DNA of 64,000 nt from Maribacter arcticus (GTDB taxonomy: Bacteria > Bacteroidota > Bacteroidia > Flavobacteriales > Flavobacteriaceae), in the NCBI RefSeq assembly GCF_900167935.1, contig NZ_FUYL01000004.1, positions 262,256 to 326,255 of the forward strand, read 5' to 3'. The notes under the pieces were generated by a model, which had not been told where the DNA came from, made no database searches, and worked only from the letters and a program-made list of their open reading frames with translations. This document shows positions 47,809-57,369 of the stretch, one piece after another. The first letter of the stretch is position 1. Every line of letters starts with the position of its first letter. The translations under genes and the position numbers were made by a program.

Positions 47809-47845
47809 AAAAAGGCCTATTTTAGTAGTAAAATGGGCCTTTTTT
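47809..47845 (+). terminator. Terminator-like hairpin between nagB and the GHL10 lipoprotein gene
   Basis: A 16-bp stem (AAAAAGGCC at 47809-47817, a U-G pair, ATTTTA/TAAAAT, GGCC at 47836-47839) with a GTAG loop is followed by six T residues. The T tract ends only 6 nt before the next start codon (47852), so it may attenuate the downstream genes or control translation as well as end the nagB message. Confidence 0.8.
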
Positions 47846-47851
47846 AATACT

Positions 47852-49384
47852 ATGTCAAAATACACACCGTTCCTTTTTATTTTAGTTCTATTTAATTCAT
47901 GCGGCATTTTTAAGACCTATGAAAAACATCCTAAAACTGAATTTAGAGGTGTTTGGATTGCAACTGTCGTTAATATTGATTGGCCAAAGAACGGTAATGA
48001 TACCACTGAAAAACAGAAAGCCGACTATCTAAAGATTTTAGATTTTTATCAGAAAGAAAATTACAATGCAGTTATTGTACAGGTAAGAGCTGCTGGCGAT
48101 GCTTTTTATGCATCAGACTACGCACCTTGGTCACGATTTTTAACTGGAGAAGAAGGAACTCCACCACAATGGAACACCGATGTTCTTGAGTGGATGATAT
48201 TAGAAGCTCACCAAAGAGGAATGGAATTTCATGCGTGGTTAAATCCGTACAGGGCAACATTCGATGAAAATTTTGAAGTACTAGCCGAATCTCATGATTA
48301 TTGCACCCACCCTGAATGGATGGTACATTATGGCAAAAAGAATTATTACAATCCTGGTTTACCTGAAGTACGAAACCATTTTTCAAACATCATTGCTGAA
48401 ATTGTATCAAAATATGATGTAGATGCCATCCACTTTGACGATTATTTTTATCCGTATAAAATCAAAGATGAAGTTTTTAATGATTCTATTGCCTTTGAAT
48501 CCTATGCCAAACCAAATCAGAATTTAGATGATTGGAGACGTAGCAATATTGATTCTTTAGTAAAACAATCGTATGAAACAATTAAGTCGATAAAACCATG
48601 GGTTCAGTTTGGTATTAGTCCGTTCGGAGTTTGGAAAAACAACTCGACAGACCCTAAAGGTTCAAACACCAAAGCTGGGCAAACTACCTACGAAGATTTA
48701 TATGCAGACCCATTACTTTGGATGGAAAAAGGATGGATAGATTATTTGGCACCACAAGTATATTGGAGTATGGATTTACCCGTAGCATCATACAAAACTA
48801 TTGTTGATTGGTGGTCAAAAAACAATTTCAAAACGAACCTGTATATTGGAAACGGAGCTTATAAAATTCGAAATAACAGTGATAAAGCCTGGGACGATAT
48901 AAAAGAATTACCAATGCAATTAGAGCTAGCCAGAGAAACACCTCAGATTTCTGGCAATATTATGTTCAGTGCTAAATCTCTTATGAGCGATAATGACGAT
49001 GTTGTAGAATACATTCATAAAAAGTATTACAAACAACCCGCTTTGAATCCCGCCTTCCCATTATCAAATAAGGCTACATTAAAAACACCACAATTATCCA
49101 TTACAGAACAAAACGAAAAAGACTTAATTCTTCAACTCGATGACACCAAGAATATGCGCTATGCGCTACTATATAAATCTGGTCATAAGACAAAAGACGA
49201 ATACCCTATTAAAAAATTAATTTTTAAGATTTTCTTAGATGGCAACTCAAATAGACTGCTAATTCCAAGAAACCAAATATCAAACAACTTTTTAGCACTT
49301 AGTTTTATAGATGTATATGGTGTTGAAACTGAACCGACAATAATTAATATAAAGCAACTTGCAAAAAATGATACAAAAAGATAA
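47852..49384 (+). CDS. GHL10/DUF187 family lipoprotein, putative glycoside hydrolase
   Basis: A 510-residue lipoprotein (signal ending at Cys17, LFNSCG). The N-terminal block FRGVWIATVVNIDWP and the TIM-barrel motifs YNAVIVQVRAAGDAFY, GMEFHAWLNPYRA, VDAIHFDDYFYP and YLAPQVYWSMD identify the glycosyl-hydrolase-like 10 family (YngK/DUF187). A smaller beta domain follows from about residue 405. Members occur with peptidoglycan genes, and a role in trimming murein glycans at the outer membrane or periplasm fits this operon, but activity is not proven for most of the family. The start codon abuts a terminator-like hairpin; the next gene overlaps its 3' end by 17 bp. Confidence 0.85.
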   Translation: MSKYTPFLFILVLFNSCGIFKTYEKHPKTEFRGVWIATVVNIDWPKNGNDTTEKQKADYLKILDFYQKENYNAVIVQVRAAGDAFYASDYAPWSRFLTGEEGTPPQWNTDVLEWMILEAHQRGMEFHAWLNPYRATFDENFEVLAESHDYCTHPEWMVHYGKKNYYNPGLPEVRNHFSNIIAEIVSKYDVDAIHFDDYFYPYKIKDEVFNDSIAFESYAKPNQNLDDWRRSNIDSLVKQSYETIKSIKPWVQFGISPFGVWKNNSTDPKGSNTKAGQTTYEDLYADPLLWMEKGWIDYLAPQVYWSMDLPVASYKTIVDWWSKNNFKTNLYIGNGAYKIRNNSDKAWDDIKELPMQLELARETPQISGNIMFSAKSLMSDNDDVVEYIHKKYYKQPALNPAFPLSNKATLKTPQLSITEQNEKDLILQLDDTKNMRYALLYKSGHKTKDEYPIKKLIFKIFLDGNSNRLLIPRNQISNNFLALSFIDVYGVETEPTIINIKQLAKNDTKR

Positions 49385-50642
49385 AGGAGCTTGGGCCTGG
49401 GTGCCCGTTCTCTATTTCACGCAAGGCCTACCCTATGTATTAGTGGTCACGGTATCAGTGATAATGTATAAGAAATTAGGCGTAAGCAATGAAGATATCG
49501 GCCTGTACACCAGTATTTTATATTTACCCTGGGTATTAAAACCATTATGGAGCCCTTTTGTTGATTTAAAAAGCACAAAGCGAAAATGGTTTTTGGCTAT
49601 GCAATTGTTAATAGCTGTAGCACTTTTAGGGGTTGGATTGACCTTACCGACAAACATGTTTTTCATATCCTCATTAGCCTGTTTTTGGATGGCCGCTTTT
49701 GCATCTGCAACCAATGATATTGCCTCCGATGGATATTACATGCTTGGATTAACCGAAAAGAAGCAGTCTTTTTTCGTTGGTATGCGAAGTACTTTTTACA
49801 GATTGGCTATGGTTACAGGAGAAGGATTGATTGTCGTACTCGCAGGATTTTTAGAAAACAAATATGGTGATAACACTAAGGCATGGAGCATTACCATGTC
49901 GGCAGCCGCTTTTTTGATGTTGATTATGACTGTTGCAAACTTTTTCGTTACTCCGAAATATGAATCTGCAAATGAAGAACTAAAGGAAAAACCTAAAGGG
50001 TTTTTAGAAGTATTTTCTTCATTCTTTAAAAAGCCAGGAATAGGTATCGCATTAGCTTTCATTTTAACCTACCGTTTAGGCGAATCGCAATTGGTAAAAA
50101 TGGCTTCTCCTTTTCTATTAGACACTCCAGATAAAGGAGGTCTTGGCTATTCAACCGAACAACTTGGAACCATTTTTGGTACCGCTGGGGTTGTATTTCT
50201 TTCCATAGGAGGAATTCTAGGTGGTATTCTAATATCAAGAGATGGTTTAAAAAAATGGATGTTACCCATGGTGCTTTCCTTAAACCTTCCTAACATTTTA
50301 TATGCAGTACTGGCCGTCACTAATACGACCAACGTTTTTGCCGTAACCGCTACCGTTATTTTTGAAAAATTTGGCTACGGTTTCGGGTTTGCAGCATTTT
50401 TGATGTACCTCATATACATTGCTGACGGAAAATCGAAAACCTCTCATTACGCCATAGCGACAGGCTTCATGGCCTTAGGCATGATGCTGCCTGGTATGGT
50501 TAGCGGCTACATACAACAATGGCTAGGCTATGATGGCTTTTTTGTTTGGGTTGTTATTGCAGCCTTACCTGCCTTATTTTTATTAAAATATATTTCTTAT
50601 CCAGCAGATTTCGGTAAAAAAACTACAGTTCCCAATGAATAA
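49368..50642 (+). CDS. AmpG-like MFS permease, probable muropeptide/anhydro-sugar importer
   Basis: A 424-residue membrane protein from the ATG at 49368 (a TTG three codons earlier is less likely). About 12 hydrophobic segments are present. The N-terminus YFTQGLPYVLVVTVSVIMYKK, then LYTSILYLPWVLKPLWSPFVD and ASATNDIASDGYYM, match the AmpG branch of the major facilitator superfamily. AmpG brings GlcNAc-anhydroMurNAc peptides into the cytoplasm, and the neighbouring GH3 hexosaminidase and AnmK are its expected downstream enzymes. It overlaps the GHL10 gene by 17 bp and the GH3 gene by 8 bp, so translation is probably coupled. Exact substrate is an inference from context. Confidence 0.85.
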   Translation: MIQKDKGAWAWVPVLYFTQGLPYVLVVTVSVIMYKKLGVSNEDIGLYTSILYLPWVLKPLWSPFVDLKSTKRKWFLAMQLLIAVALLGVGLTLPTNMFFISSLACFWMAAFASATNDIASDGYYMLGLTEKKQSFFVGMRSTFYRLAMVTGEGLIVVLAGFLENKYGDNTKAWSITMSAAAFLMLIMTVANFFVTPKYESANEELKEKPKGFLEVFSSFFKKPGIGIALAFILTYRLGESQLVKMASPFLLDTPDKGGLGYSTEQLGTIFGTAGVVFLSIGGILGGILISRDGLKKWMLPMVLSLNLPNILYAVLAVTNTTNVFAVTATVIFEKFGYGFGFAAFLMYLIYIADGKSKTSHYAIATGFMALGMMLPGMVSGYIQQWLGYDGFFVWVVIAALPALFLLKYISYPADFGKKTTVPNE

Positions 50643-52191
50643 AATACCATCAACTTCGGAAGCACTAAAATCACTTTCTATTTCTGAAAAAGTAGGTCAG
50701 TTATTTATGCCTGCAGCATTTATAAATGATACGGAAGAAGAAATACAACAGCTTGAAAAACTAATTTCAAATCATCATGTTGGCGGCTTATGCTTTTTTC
50801 ACTCAAGAGCTAGTGCAGCTACCAATTTCGAAGGAAAGAAAAAAGTAATAAAAAATGAGAACAGTTTTGAGGTATTAAAAAACCTCATCATTAGATATCA
50901 AAAAGCAGCTACCTATCCCCTATTAATTTCTATTGATGCAGAATGGGGATTGGCCATGCGTATCGAAAATACTCCTCAGTATCCTTACGCAATAACACTT
51001 GGTGCTAATCTCAAAAATATAGACCTGACTTTTGAAGTAGGCAAGCAAATAGCTAAAGACTGTAAAGCAGCGGGTATTCATTGGAATCTTTCACCCGTAG
51101 TTGATATTAATACGAATCCTAATAATCCAGTAATAGGTTATCGTTCTTTTGGTGATGATAAAGAGAATGTAGTTTCATTGGCTACTGCATATGTAAAAGG
51201 AACGCAAAGTGAAGGTGTTCTTACAAGTATTAAACATTTTCCAGGGCATGGAGATACAGCTACCGATTCTCATTTAGGGTTGCCAGTTATTGATAAAACA
51301 AAAGCAGAATTGCTAGCCAATGAATTATATCCTTTTCAACAATTGATAAATGAAGGTGTAGATTCGGTTATGGTAGGGCACTTATCCGTTCCTGCATTAA
51401 CTAATAATACAAATCTACCATCAAGCATTAATAAAGATATTATTACCGGTGTACTTAGGAACGAAATGGGATTTGATGGCGTGGTGATTTCAGATGCCTT
51501 GAACATGCATGCAGTTTCAAAAAATTATACAACCCCAGGGGAATTGGAGTGGCTAGCTTTCGATGCTGGTAATGATGTTTTATGTTTTGCCGAATATATT
51601 GAGGATGGAATACAAATGATATTAGAAAATGCAACTGAAGCTCAAATTAATAAAAGCATTGAACGCATCTGGACACTTAAAGAAAAGGCCTTTCGAAACA
51701 TTACATTAGACAAAGGATTGACAGACCCAAGTTCCCTAAATAGAAAAATTGCCGAGCAATCGCTTACTTTGCTACATGGTACAACAAGTAGTATAGCAAG
51801 CTTCAGGAATACAAATTACTGTACACTAACCTTAAAACGATTTGGAACAGAGCAAACCAACCAAGAAATTTTAGATAATCTCATTGAAATGAGAAAAGAA
51901 ATCGAGAATGAATCTGAAATTCTTTTACTCCTTACTCCACCGCAAATAAAGCCAAATAACAACTTCGGATTCCTTCAAGAAGAGATTGATTTTGTGAATG
52001 AAATGATTGATTTGAAGAAAGTGGTTTTATATCATTTCGGTAATCCTTATGCCCTTAAGGTTTTAAACACTAGTAAAACAACCGCAACCGTAATAGCCTA
52101 TCAAAATTTTAAGGAATTCCAAGATGTAGCCACAGAACATTTTTCAGGAACACTAGAATCAAAAGGAAAATTACCGGTATCTCTAAGTTAA
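50635..52191 (+). CDS. nagZ: GH3 family beta-N-acetylhexosaminidase (NagZ-like)
   Basis: A 518-residue glycoside hydrolase family 3 protein. The barrel has SIDAEWGLAMR, NLSPVVDIN, the KHFPGHGDTATDSHLGLP loop that supplies the catalytic Asp-His pair typical of NagZ-type GH3 enzymes, and VVISDALNMHAV with the Asp nucleophile. It is longer than cytosolic NagZ (about 340), with an additional C-terminal alpha/beta domain (about 365-518). No signal peptide is visible, so it should act in the cytoplasm on imported GlcNAc-anhydroMurNAc, releasing GlcNAc. It overlaps the permease gene by 8 bp. Confidence 0.92.
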   Translation: MNKIPSTSEALKSLSISEKVGQLFMPAAFINDTEEEIQQLEKLISNHHVGGLCFFHSRASAATNFEGKKKVIKNENSFEVLKNLIIRYQKAATYPLLISIDAEWGLAMRIENTPQYPYAITLGANLKNIDLTFEVGKQIAKDCKAAGIHWNLSPVVDINTNPNNPVIGYRSFGDDKENVVSLATAYVKGTQSEGVLTSIKHFPGHGDTATDSHLGLPVIDKTKAELLANELYPFQQLINEGVDSVMVGHLSVPALTNNTNLPSSINKDIITGVLRNEMGFDGVVISDALNMHAVSKNYTTPGELEWLAFDAGNDVLCFAEYIEDGIQMILENATEAQINKSIERIWTLKEKAFRNITLDKGLTDPSSLNRKIAEQSLTLLHGTTSSIASFRNTNYCTLTLKRFGTEQTNQEILDNLIEMRKEIENESEILLLLTPPQIKPNNNFGFLQEEIDFVNEMIDLKKVVLYHFGNPYALKVLNTSKTTATVIAYQNFKEFQDVATEHFSGTLESKGKLPVSLS

Positions 52192-52244
52192 TTTCATAAA
52201 ATCCATAATTATTATGGGTTAGTGAAAATCAAAATTTAAAGAAA

Positions 52245-53321
52245 ATGAAAGCATATAAAATTATTGGTCTCATGTCAGGAACTTCCTTAGACGGCTTAGA
52301 CCTTGCCTATTGTCATATTTGGGAGAAAAATGGAACTTGGAAATTTGACATTAAAGATACCAAAAGTGTATCCTACGATGCAGAAATGTTGAACACCTTA
52401 AAAGATGCCATTGGTTTATCCGCAGAAAAACTAATTGAACTACATAATACGTATGGCACATGGTTAGGAGAACAAGCATTGCTGTTTATTGAAGAAGACA
52501 AACTAGATGTTGACTATATCGCCAGTCATGGCCATACCACTCATCACCGACCAGAAATGGGACTAACTTTTCAAGTTGGTTCAGGTCAGCATTTAGCAAA
52601 TACAAGCGGTCATAAAACAATCTGCGACTTTAGAACGAACGACCTTGCTCTAGGCGGCCAAGGAGCTCCCTTAGTGCCAATTGGTGACCGAATATTTTTT
52701 AATGAATATGATTTTTGCCTAAATCTTGGCGGCATTAGTAATATTTCTTTCGAGGTAAAAGGAAAACGAATAGCCTATGATATCGGCCTTGCTAACATGA
52801 TCTTAAACTATATTACCAGAAAAGTTGATTTAGAATATGATGATGATGGAAAATTAGCTAGAAAAGGTATCATAAATAAAAAAATGCTTAAACGTCTAAA
52901 TGACCTTCAATACTACCTTCTACCCCACCCTAAATCTATTGGCTATGAGTGGTTTTTAGATGAAGTGGTTCCCATAGTTGAAGAAACCGATGACTCCATT
53001 GAAAATTTACTCCACACTAGCATTCATCACATATGCGATAAAATAGCTCAGCAAATTAAGCTTAATACCAATGGTAAAAAACAAAGTTTATTAGTTACAG
53101 GTGGTGGCGCTTTAAACACGTACTTTATAGAAACACTACAGCAGAAATTAGGTGAAGCCATCAACGTTATGATACCCGAAAAAATCATAATAGAATTTAA
53201 GGAAGCATTAGTGTTTGCTTTAATGGGTGTCTTAAGGGTTGAACAACAAACAAATGTTCTTTCATCTGTTACAGGAGCAAAAAAAGATTCTTCTAGTGGC
53301 GTTGTTTACCTGCCAAATTGA
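52245..53321 (+). CDS. anmK: Anhydro-N-acetylmuramic acid kinase
   Basis: A 358-residue ASKHA-fold kinase. Motifs: GLMSGTSLDGLDLAYC (residues 8-23), ASHGHTTHHRP (93-103), RTNDLALGGQGAPLVPIGD (130-148), LNLGGISNIS (159-168) and VTGGGALN near the C-terminus. The catalytic-Asp motif usually written DTGPxN reads DIGLAN here (Asp179 retained), a divergence of this subfamily. AnmK hydrolyses the 1,6-anhydro ring and phosphorylates to MurNAc-6-P, the substrate of MurQ at 44.1 kb. A 15-bp perfect palindrome (52203-52217) lies 28 bp upstream. The symporter small subunit starts 40 bp downstream. Confidence 0.94.
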   Translation: MKAYKIIGLMSGTSLDGLDLAYCHIWEKNGTWKFDIKDTKSVSYDAEMLNTLKDAIGLSAEKLIELHNTYGTWLGEQALLFIEEDKLDVDYIASHGHTTHHRPEMGLTFQVGSGQHLANTSGHKTICDFRTNDLALGGQGAPLVPIGDRIFFNEYDFCLNLGGISNISFEVKGKRIAYDIGLANMILNYITRKVDLEYDDDGKLARKGIINKKMLKRLNDLQYYLLPHPKSIGYEWFLDEVVPIVEETDDSIENLLHTSIHHICDKIAQQIKLNTNGKKQSLLVTGGGALNTYFIETLQQKLGEAINVMIPEKIIIEFKEALVFALMGVLRVEQQTNVLSSVTGAKKDSSSGVVYLPN

Positions 53322-53361
53322 ACTTTTTTACCTAATTTACTACATTATAACACAAACTGAA

Positions 53362-53622
53362 ATGTCAGAAAAACAAGAAAAAGCAACAGCTTATTGGAAA
53401 GAGAACGTAAGGTACCTATTTATACTTTTAGCGATTTGGTTTGTAGTTTCATTCGGAGCAGGAATATTATTTAAAGATGCGCTAGATTCTATCAAAATTG
53501 GCGGCTTTAAATTAGGCTTTTGGTTTGCACAACAAGGATCAATTTATGTTTTTGTAATCCTCATATTTGTCTATGTTCGATTAATGAACAAACTAGATAA
53601 GAAATACGGCTATAACGAATAG
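53362..53622 (+). CDS. DUF4212 small subunit of a VC_2705-type sodium:solute symporter
   Basis: An 86-residue membrane protein from the ATG at 53362. The open frame extends 41 codons upstream into anmK, but that part has no family character. Two hydrophobic helices (about 17-36 and 52-72) separated by the FKDALDSIKIGGFKLGFWFAQQG stretch and ending in VRLMNKLDKKYG match the DUF4212 family, which is found next to the large symporter subunit. It probably assembles with the downstream protein in the inner membrane. Confidence 0.9.
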   Translation: MSEKQEKATAYWKENVRYLFILLAIWFVVSFGAGILFKDALDSIKIGGFKLGFWFAQQGSIYVFVILIFVYVRLMNKLDKKYGYNE

Positions 53623-53657
53623 GTCAATATAAAACCAACCACAAAAAAAACCAACAA

Positions 53658-55352
53658 ATGAGTGTTCAAAATTGGACGTATATTTTAGTAGGGCTCACAT
53701 TCGCTCTGTATATAGGAATCGCAATTTATTCTCGAGCAGGTTCTACAAAAGATTTTTATGTTGCCGGTGGTGGAGTATCTCCTCTTGCCAATGGTATGGC
53801 AACTGCTGCAGATTGGATGTCGGCCGCCTCCTTTATTTCAATGGCAGGGATAATTTCATTTGCAGGTTATGATGGCTCTGTTTACCTAATGGGCTGGACT
53901 GGTGGCTATGTGCTACTGGCATTATTGTTAGCTCCATACCTGCGTAAATTCGGAAAGTTCACCGTACCCGATTTTATAGGTGATCGGTATTATTCAAAAA
54001 CGGCACGTATTGTTGCTGTTATCTGCGCCCTTATAGTTTCATTTACCTATGTAGCAGGTCAAATGCGTGGTGTAGGCGTTGTCTTCTCTAGATTTCTTCA
54101 GGTGGATATCAACACTGGTGTAATCATTGGAATGATCATAGTTCTATTTTATGCTGTCTTAGGCGGAATGAAAGGAATAACCTATACTCAAGTAGCACAG
54201 TATTGTGTTCTAATTTTCGCTTTTATGGTACCCGCTATTTTTATTTCGATACAAATGACGGGAAACCCTATTCCTCAATTAGGTATGGGCTCTACATTAA
54301 ATGATGGTTCAGGAACTTTTTTATTGGATAAATTAGATGGCCTTTCTACTGAACTCGGCTTTAATGAGTATACAAACGGTTCAAAATCATTAACCGATGT
54401 GTTTGCAATAACCTTGGCGTTAATGGTAGGTACTGCAGGATTACCCCATGTAATCGTTAGATTCTTTACCGTAAAGAAAGTTAAAGACGCTCGTAAATCT
54501 GCGGGTTTAGCACTCCTTTTAATTGCTATTTTATATACTACCGCACCAGCTGTTGCTGTGTTTGCAAAAACGAACTTGATTAACACGGTTAGTAATGAAG
54601 AATACTCTAGTATGCCAGTTTGGTTTAAAAACTGGGAAGAAACCGGACTATTAGCATTCGATGATAAAAATGCGGATGGTAAAATTCAATATGTAGCAGA
54701 TAAAGAGAAAAACGAACTTACGATCGATAATGATATTATGGTTTTGGCTAATCCTGAAATTGCTGATTTACCAGCATGGGTCATAGCTTTAGTAGCGGCT
54801 GGTGGTCTTGCAGCGGCGCTATCAACGGCAGCAGGTCTTTTACTTGTAATTTCTGCATCTGTTTCTCATGATTTAGTAAAGAAAGTATTTAACCCTAACA
54901 TATCTGACAAAGCAGAATTATGGGTGGCTAGAGGTGCAGCAACGGTTGCAGTAGCTATTGCTGGTTACTTTGGTATAAATCCGCCAGGTTTTGTGGCAGC
55001 TGTAGTAGCTTTAGCCTTTGGTTTAGCAGCAGCATCATTTTTTCCGGCAATCGTGCTTGGTATTTTTTATAAAAAAATGAATAAAGAAGGTGCCATTAGC
55101 GGAATGGTGGTAGGTATAATTCTGATGCTTTTCTATATGACTAAATTCAAATTTGGTTGGTTTGGCGGCGGTACTGAGGCTGATTGGTGGTTTGGTATTT
55201 CACCAGAAGGGTTTGGTAGTATCGCAATGATTGCTAACTTTATTGTAGCAATTATTGTTTTACAATTTACACCAGAACCGCCAGAAGATGTACAAGAAAT
55301 TGTAGAGAACATTAGAATACCAAGTGGTGCTGGTGAAGCCACCGGGCATTAA
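53658..55352 (+). CDS. Sodium:solute symporter large subunit, ActP/VC_2705 type (probable acetate or short-chain acid uptake)
   Basis: A 564-residue protein with about 13 membrane segments of the SSS family. Motifs include STKDFYVAGGGVSPLANGMATAADWMSA read as two blocks (DFYVAGGGV and MATAADWMSAASF), FTYVAGQMRGVGVVFSR, and AALSTAAGLLLVISASVSHD with the conserved sodium-site serines. An extramembrane insert (about 310-370) carries an EF-hand-like loop DDKNADGKIQY. Pairing with DUF4212 identifies the two-subunit VC_2705 group. The adjacent acs gene suggests acetate or a similar carboxylate as substrate. Confidence 0.9.
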   Translation: MSVQNWTYILVGLTFALYIGIAIYSRAGSTKDFYVAGGGVSPLANGMATAADWMSAASFISMAGIISFAGYDGSVYLMGWTGGYVLLALLLAPYLRKFGKFTVPDFIGDRYYSKTARIVAVICALIVSFTYVAGQMRGVGVVFSRFLQVDINTGVIIGMIIVLFYAVLGGMKGITYTQVAQYCVLIFAFMVPAIFISIQMTGNPIPQLGMGSTLNDGSGTFLLDKLDGLSTELGFNEYTNGSKSLTDVFAITLALMVGTAGLPHVIVRFFTVKKVKDARKSAGLALLLIAILYTTAPAVAVFAKTNLINTVSNEEYSSMPVWFKNWEETGLLAFDDKNADGKIQYVADKEKNELTIDNDIMVLANPEIADLPAWVIALVAAGGLAAALSTAAGLLLVISASVSHDLVKKVFNPNISDKAELWVARGAATVAVAIAGYFGINPPGFVAAVVALAFGLAAASFFPAIVLGIFYKKMNKEGAISGMVVGIILMLFYMTKFKFGWFGGGTEADWWFGISPEGFGSIAMIANFIVAIIVLQFTPEPPEDVQEIVENIRIPSGAGEATGH

Positions 55353-55424
55353 TTCAAAACAAATCAACTTTTATAAATAGCATAAAGATTTTTATACTTA
55401 TAGAATTTAAAATTAACGAGTACA

Positions 55425-57332
55425 ATGAGTAATTACCACATCAAACATTTAGAGGAATATTTTCAAGTATATCGTAAATCGGTTCGTAATCCTGAAGCCT
55501 TTTGGGAAGAAATTGCCGAAGAGCATTTTGTTTGGCGTAAGCGATGGGACAATGTTTTGAGCTGGGATTTTAAAAAGCCAGAAATAAAATGGTTCGAAGG
55601 CGCAAAATTGAACATTACAGAAAACTGTTTAGATCGTCATTTACCAACAAGGGGTACTAAAACTGCCATCATATTTGAGCCCAACAATCCAAAAGAGGAA
55701 GCAATTCATATTACCTATAGGCAACTACACGAAAGAGTTTGTCGAATGGCGAATGTATTATTAGACCACGGGGTAAAAAAAGGTGACCGTGTTTGCATCT
55801 ATTTACCTATGATACCTGAGCTTGCTGTAGCGCTTTTAGCTTGTGCGAGAATAGGCGCTATACATTCTGTAGTATTTGCAGGATTCTCTTCAAATGCATT
55901 ATCTACTCGAATCAATGATTCTGATTGTAAAATGGTTATTACTTCCGATGGTTCTTTTAGAGGTACAAAATCAATCGATTTAAAGGGGATTGTTGATAAA
56001 GCTCTCGAAGAATGTCCTGGAGTAGAAAATGTTCTTGTTGTGAAACGGACTGGTTCAGAAATTTATATGGAAGCTGGTAGGGATAAATGGTTACAGCCTT
56101 TATTGGATGAAGCTTATGCCGATTGTGTTGCAGAGATTATGGATGCTGAAGACCCACTATTTATTTTGTATACATCTGGCTCAACCGGAACTCCAAAAGG
56201 TATGGTTCACACTACCGCTGGCTACATGGTATATACAGCCTACACCTTTAAAAATGTATTTCAATATACCGAAAATGACGTTTATTGGTGTACCGCCGAT
56301 ATTGGTTGGATTACAGGACATTCCTATATTGTTTACGGACCATTGGCAAATGGTGCAACTACATTAATGTTTGAGGGTGTACCGTCTTATCCAGATTTTG
56401 GTCGCTTTTGGGATGTTATTCAAAAACATAAAGTAAATCAATTTTATACCGCACCTACCGCTATAAGGGCATTAGCAAAAGAGAATTTAGAATATGTTGA
56501 AAAACACGACCTTTCAAGCTTAAAGGTATTAGGCTCGGTAGGCGAACCTATTAATGAGGAGGCATGGCACTGGTACAACAATAATATAGGTAAGAAAAAT
56601 AGCCCTATTGTTGATACATGGTGGCAAACGGAGACAGGTGGGATAATGATAACCCCAATACCGTATGTAACACCAACAGCACCTACTTACGCGACACTAC
56701 CTTTTATTGGTATTCAACCAGCCCTTATGGATGAGAATGCCAAAGAATTAAAAGGGAATCAGGTTGAAGGTCGCTTATGTATTAAATTCCCATGGCCCGC
56801 TATTGCAAGAACCATTTGGGGTAATCATGACAGATATAGAGATACTTATTTCTCAGCTTACGAAAACATGTATTTTACAGGTGATGGTGCTCTTAGAGAT
56901 GCCGTTGGGTATTACCGAATAACAGGTCGTGTTGATGATGTTATTATTGTTTCTGGTCATAACTTAGGTACAGCACCTATAGAAGATTCCATCAATGAAC
57001 ATCCTGCAGTAGCAGAATCAGCCATTGTAGGTTTCCCACATGATGTAAAAGGAAATGCGCTATACGGATTTGTTATTTTGAAAGAAACAGGTGAAAGTAG
57101 AGACCGTGAGAATTTAAGAAAAGAGATTAATCAACAAATTACAGAGCACATTGGACCTATTGCGAAATTGGATAAAATTCAGTTTGTATCTGGACTACCT
57201 AAAACCCGTAGTGGTAAAATTATGCGTAGAATTCTTCGTAAAATTGCTAGTAATGATACAAGTAATTTAGGAGATACTAGTACACTTTTAAATCCGGAGA
57301 TTGTTCAAGAAATTATGGATAATGCACTATAG
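55425..57332 (+). CDS. acs: Acetyl-CoA synthetase (AMP-forming)
   Basis: A 635-residue ANL-superfamily enzyme, close to the usual 650. Motifs: YTSGSTGTPKGMVHT (phosphate loop), GWITGHSYIVYGPL and WWQTETGGIMITP (acetate and adenylate pocket), YRITGRVDDVIIVSGHNLG (hinge and Asp), and the C-terminal KTRSGKIMRRILRKIA containing the catalytic, acetylation-regulated Lys. It makes acetyl-CoA from acetate, ATP and CoA. It follows the symporter by 72 bp and ends at a strong terminator. The AsnN/His-type change seen in propionyl enzymes was not evident, so acetate is the preferred guess. Confidence 0.95.
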   Translation: MSNYHIKHLEEYFQVYRKSVRNPEAFWEEIAEEHFVWRKRWDNVLSWDFKKPEIKWFEGAKLNITENCLDRHLPTRGTKTAIIFEPNNPKEEAIHITYRQLHERVCRMANVLLDHGVKKGDRVCIYLPMIPELAVALLACARIGAIHSVVFAGFSSNALSTRINDSDCKMVITSDGSFRGTKSIDLKGIVDKALEECPGVENVLVVKRTGSEIYMEAGRDKWLQPLLDEAYADCVAEIMDAEDPLFILYTSGSTGTPKGMVHTTAGYMVYTAYTFKNVFQYTENDVYWCTADIGWITGHSYIVYGPLANGATTLMFEGVPSYPDFGRFWDVIQKHKVNQFYTAPTAIRALAKENLEYVEKHDLSSLKVLGSVGEPINEEAWHWYNNNIGKKNSPIVDTWWQTETGGIMITPIPYVTPTAPTYATLPFIGIQPALMDENAKELKGNQVEGRLCIKFPWPAIARTIWGNHDRYRDTYFSAYENMYFTGDGALRDAVGYYRITGRVDDVIIVSGHNLGTAPIEDSINEHPAVAESAIVGFPHDVKGNALYGFVILKETGESRDRENLRKEINQQITEHIGPIAKLDKIQFVSGLPKTRSGKIMRRILRKIASNDTSNLGDTSTLLNPEIVQEIMDNAL

Positions 57333-57369
57333 TATTTTCGTGTTATAATTATGAAAAAAACATAATACC

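Noticed and set aside
52203-52217. 15-bp palindrome CCATAATTATTATGG upstream of anmK
   Set aside because: Short and AT-rich, no second copy seen near other genes of the locus, and no T tract; not enough to call an operator or terminator.
53239-53361. N-terminal extension of the DUF4212 protein overlapping anmK
   Set aside because: The extension lies mostly within anmK in another frame and lacks family character; the ATG at 53362 gives the standard small-subunit length.
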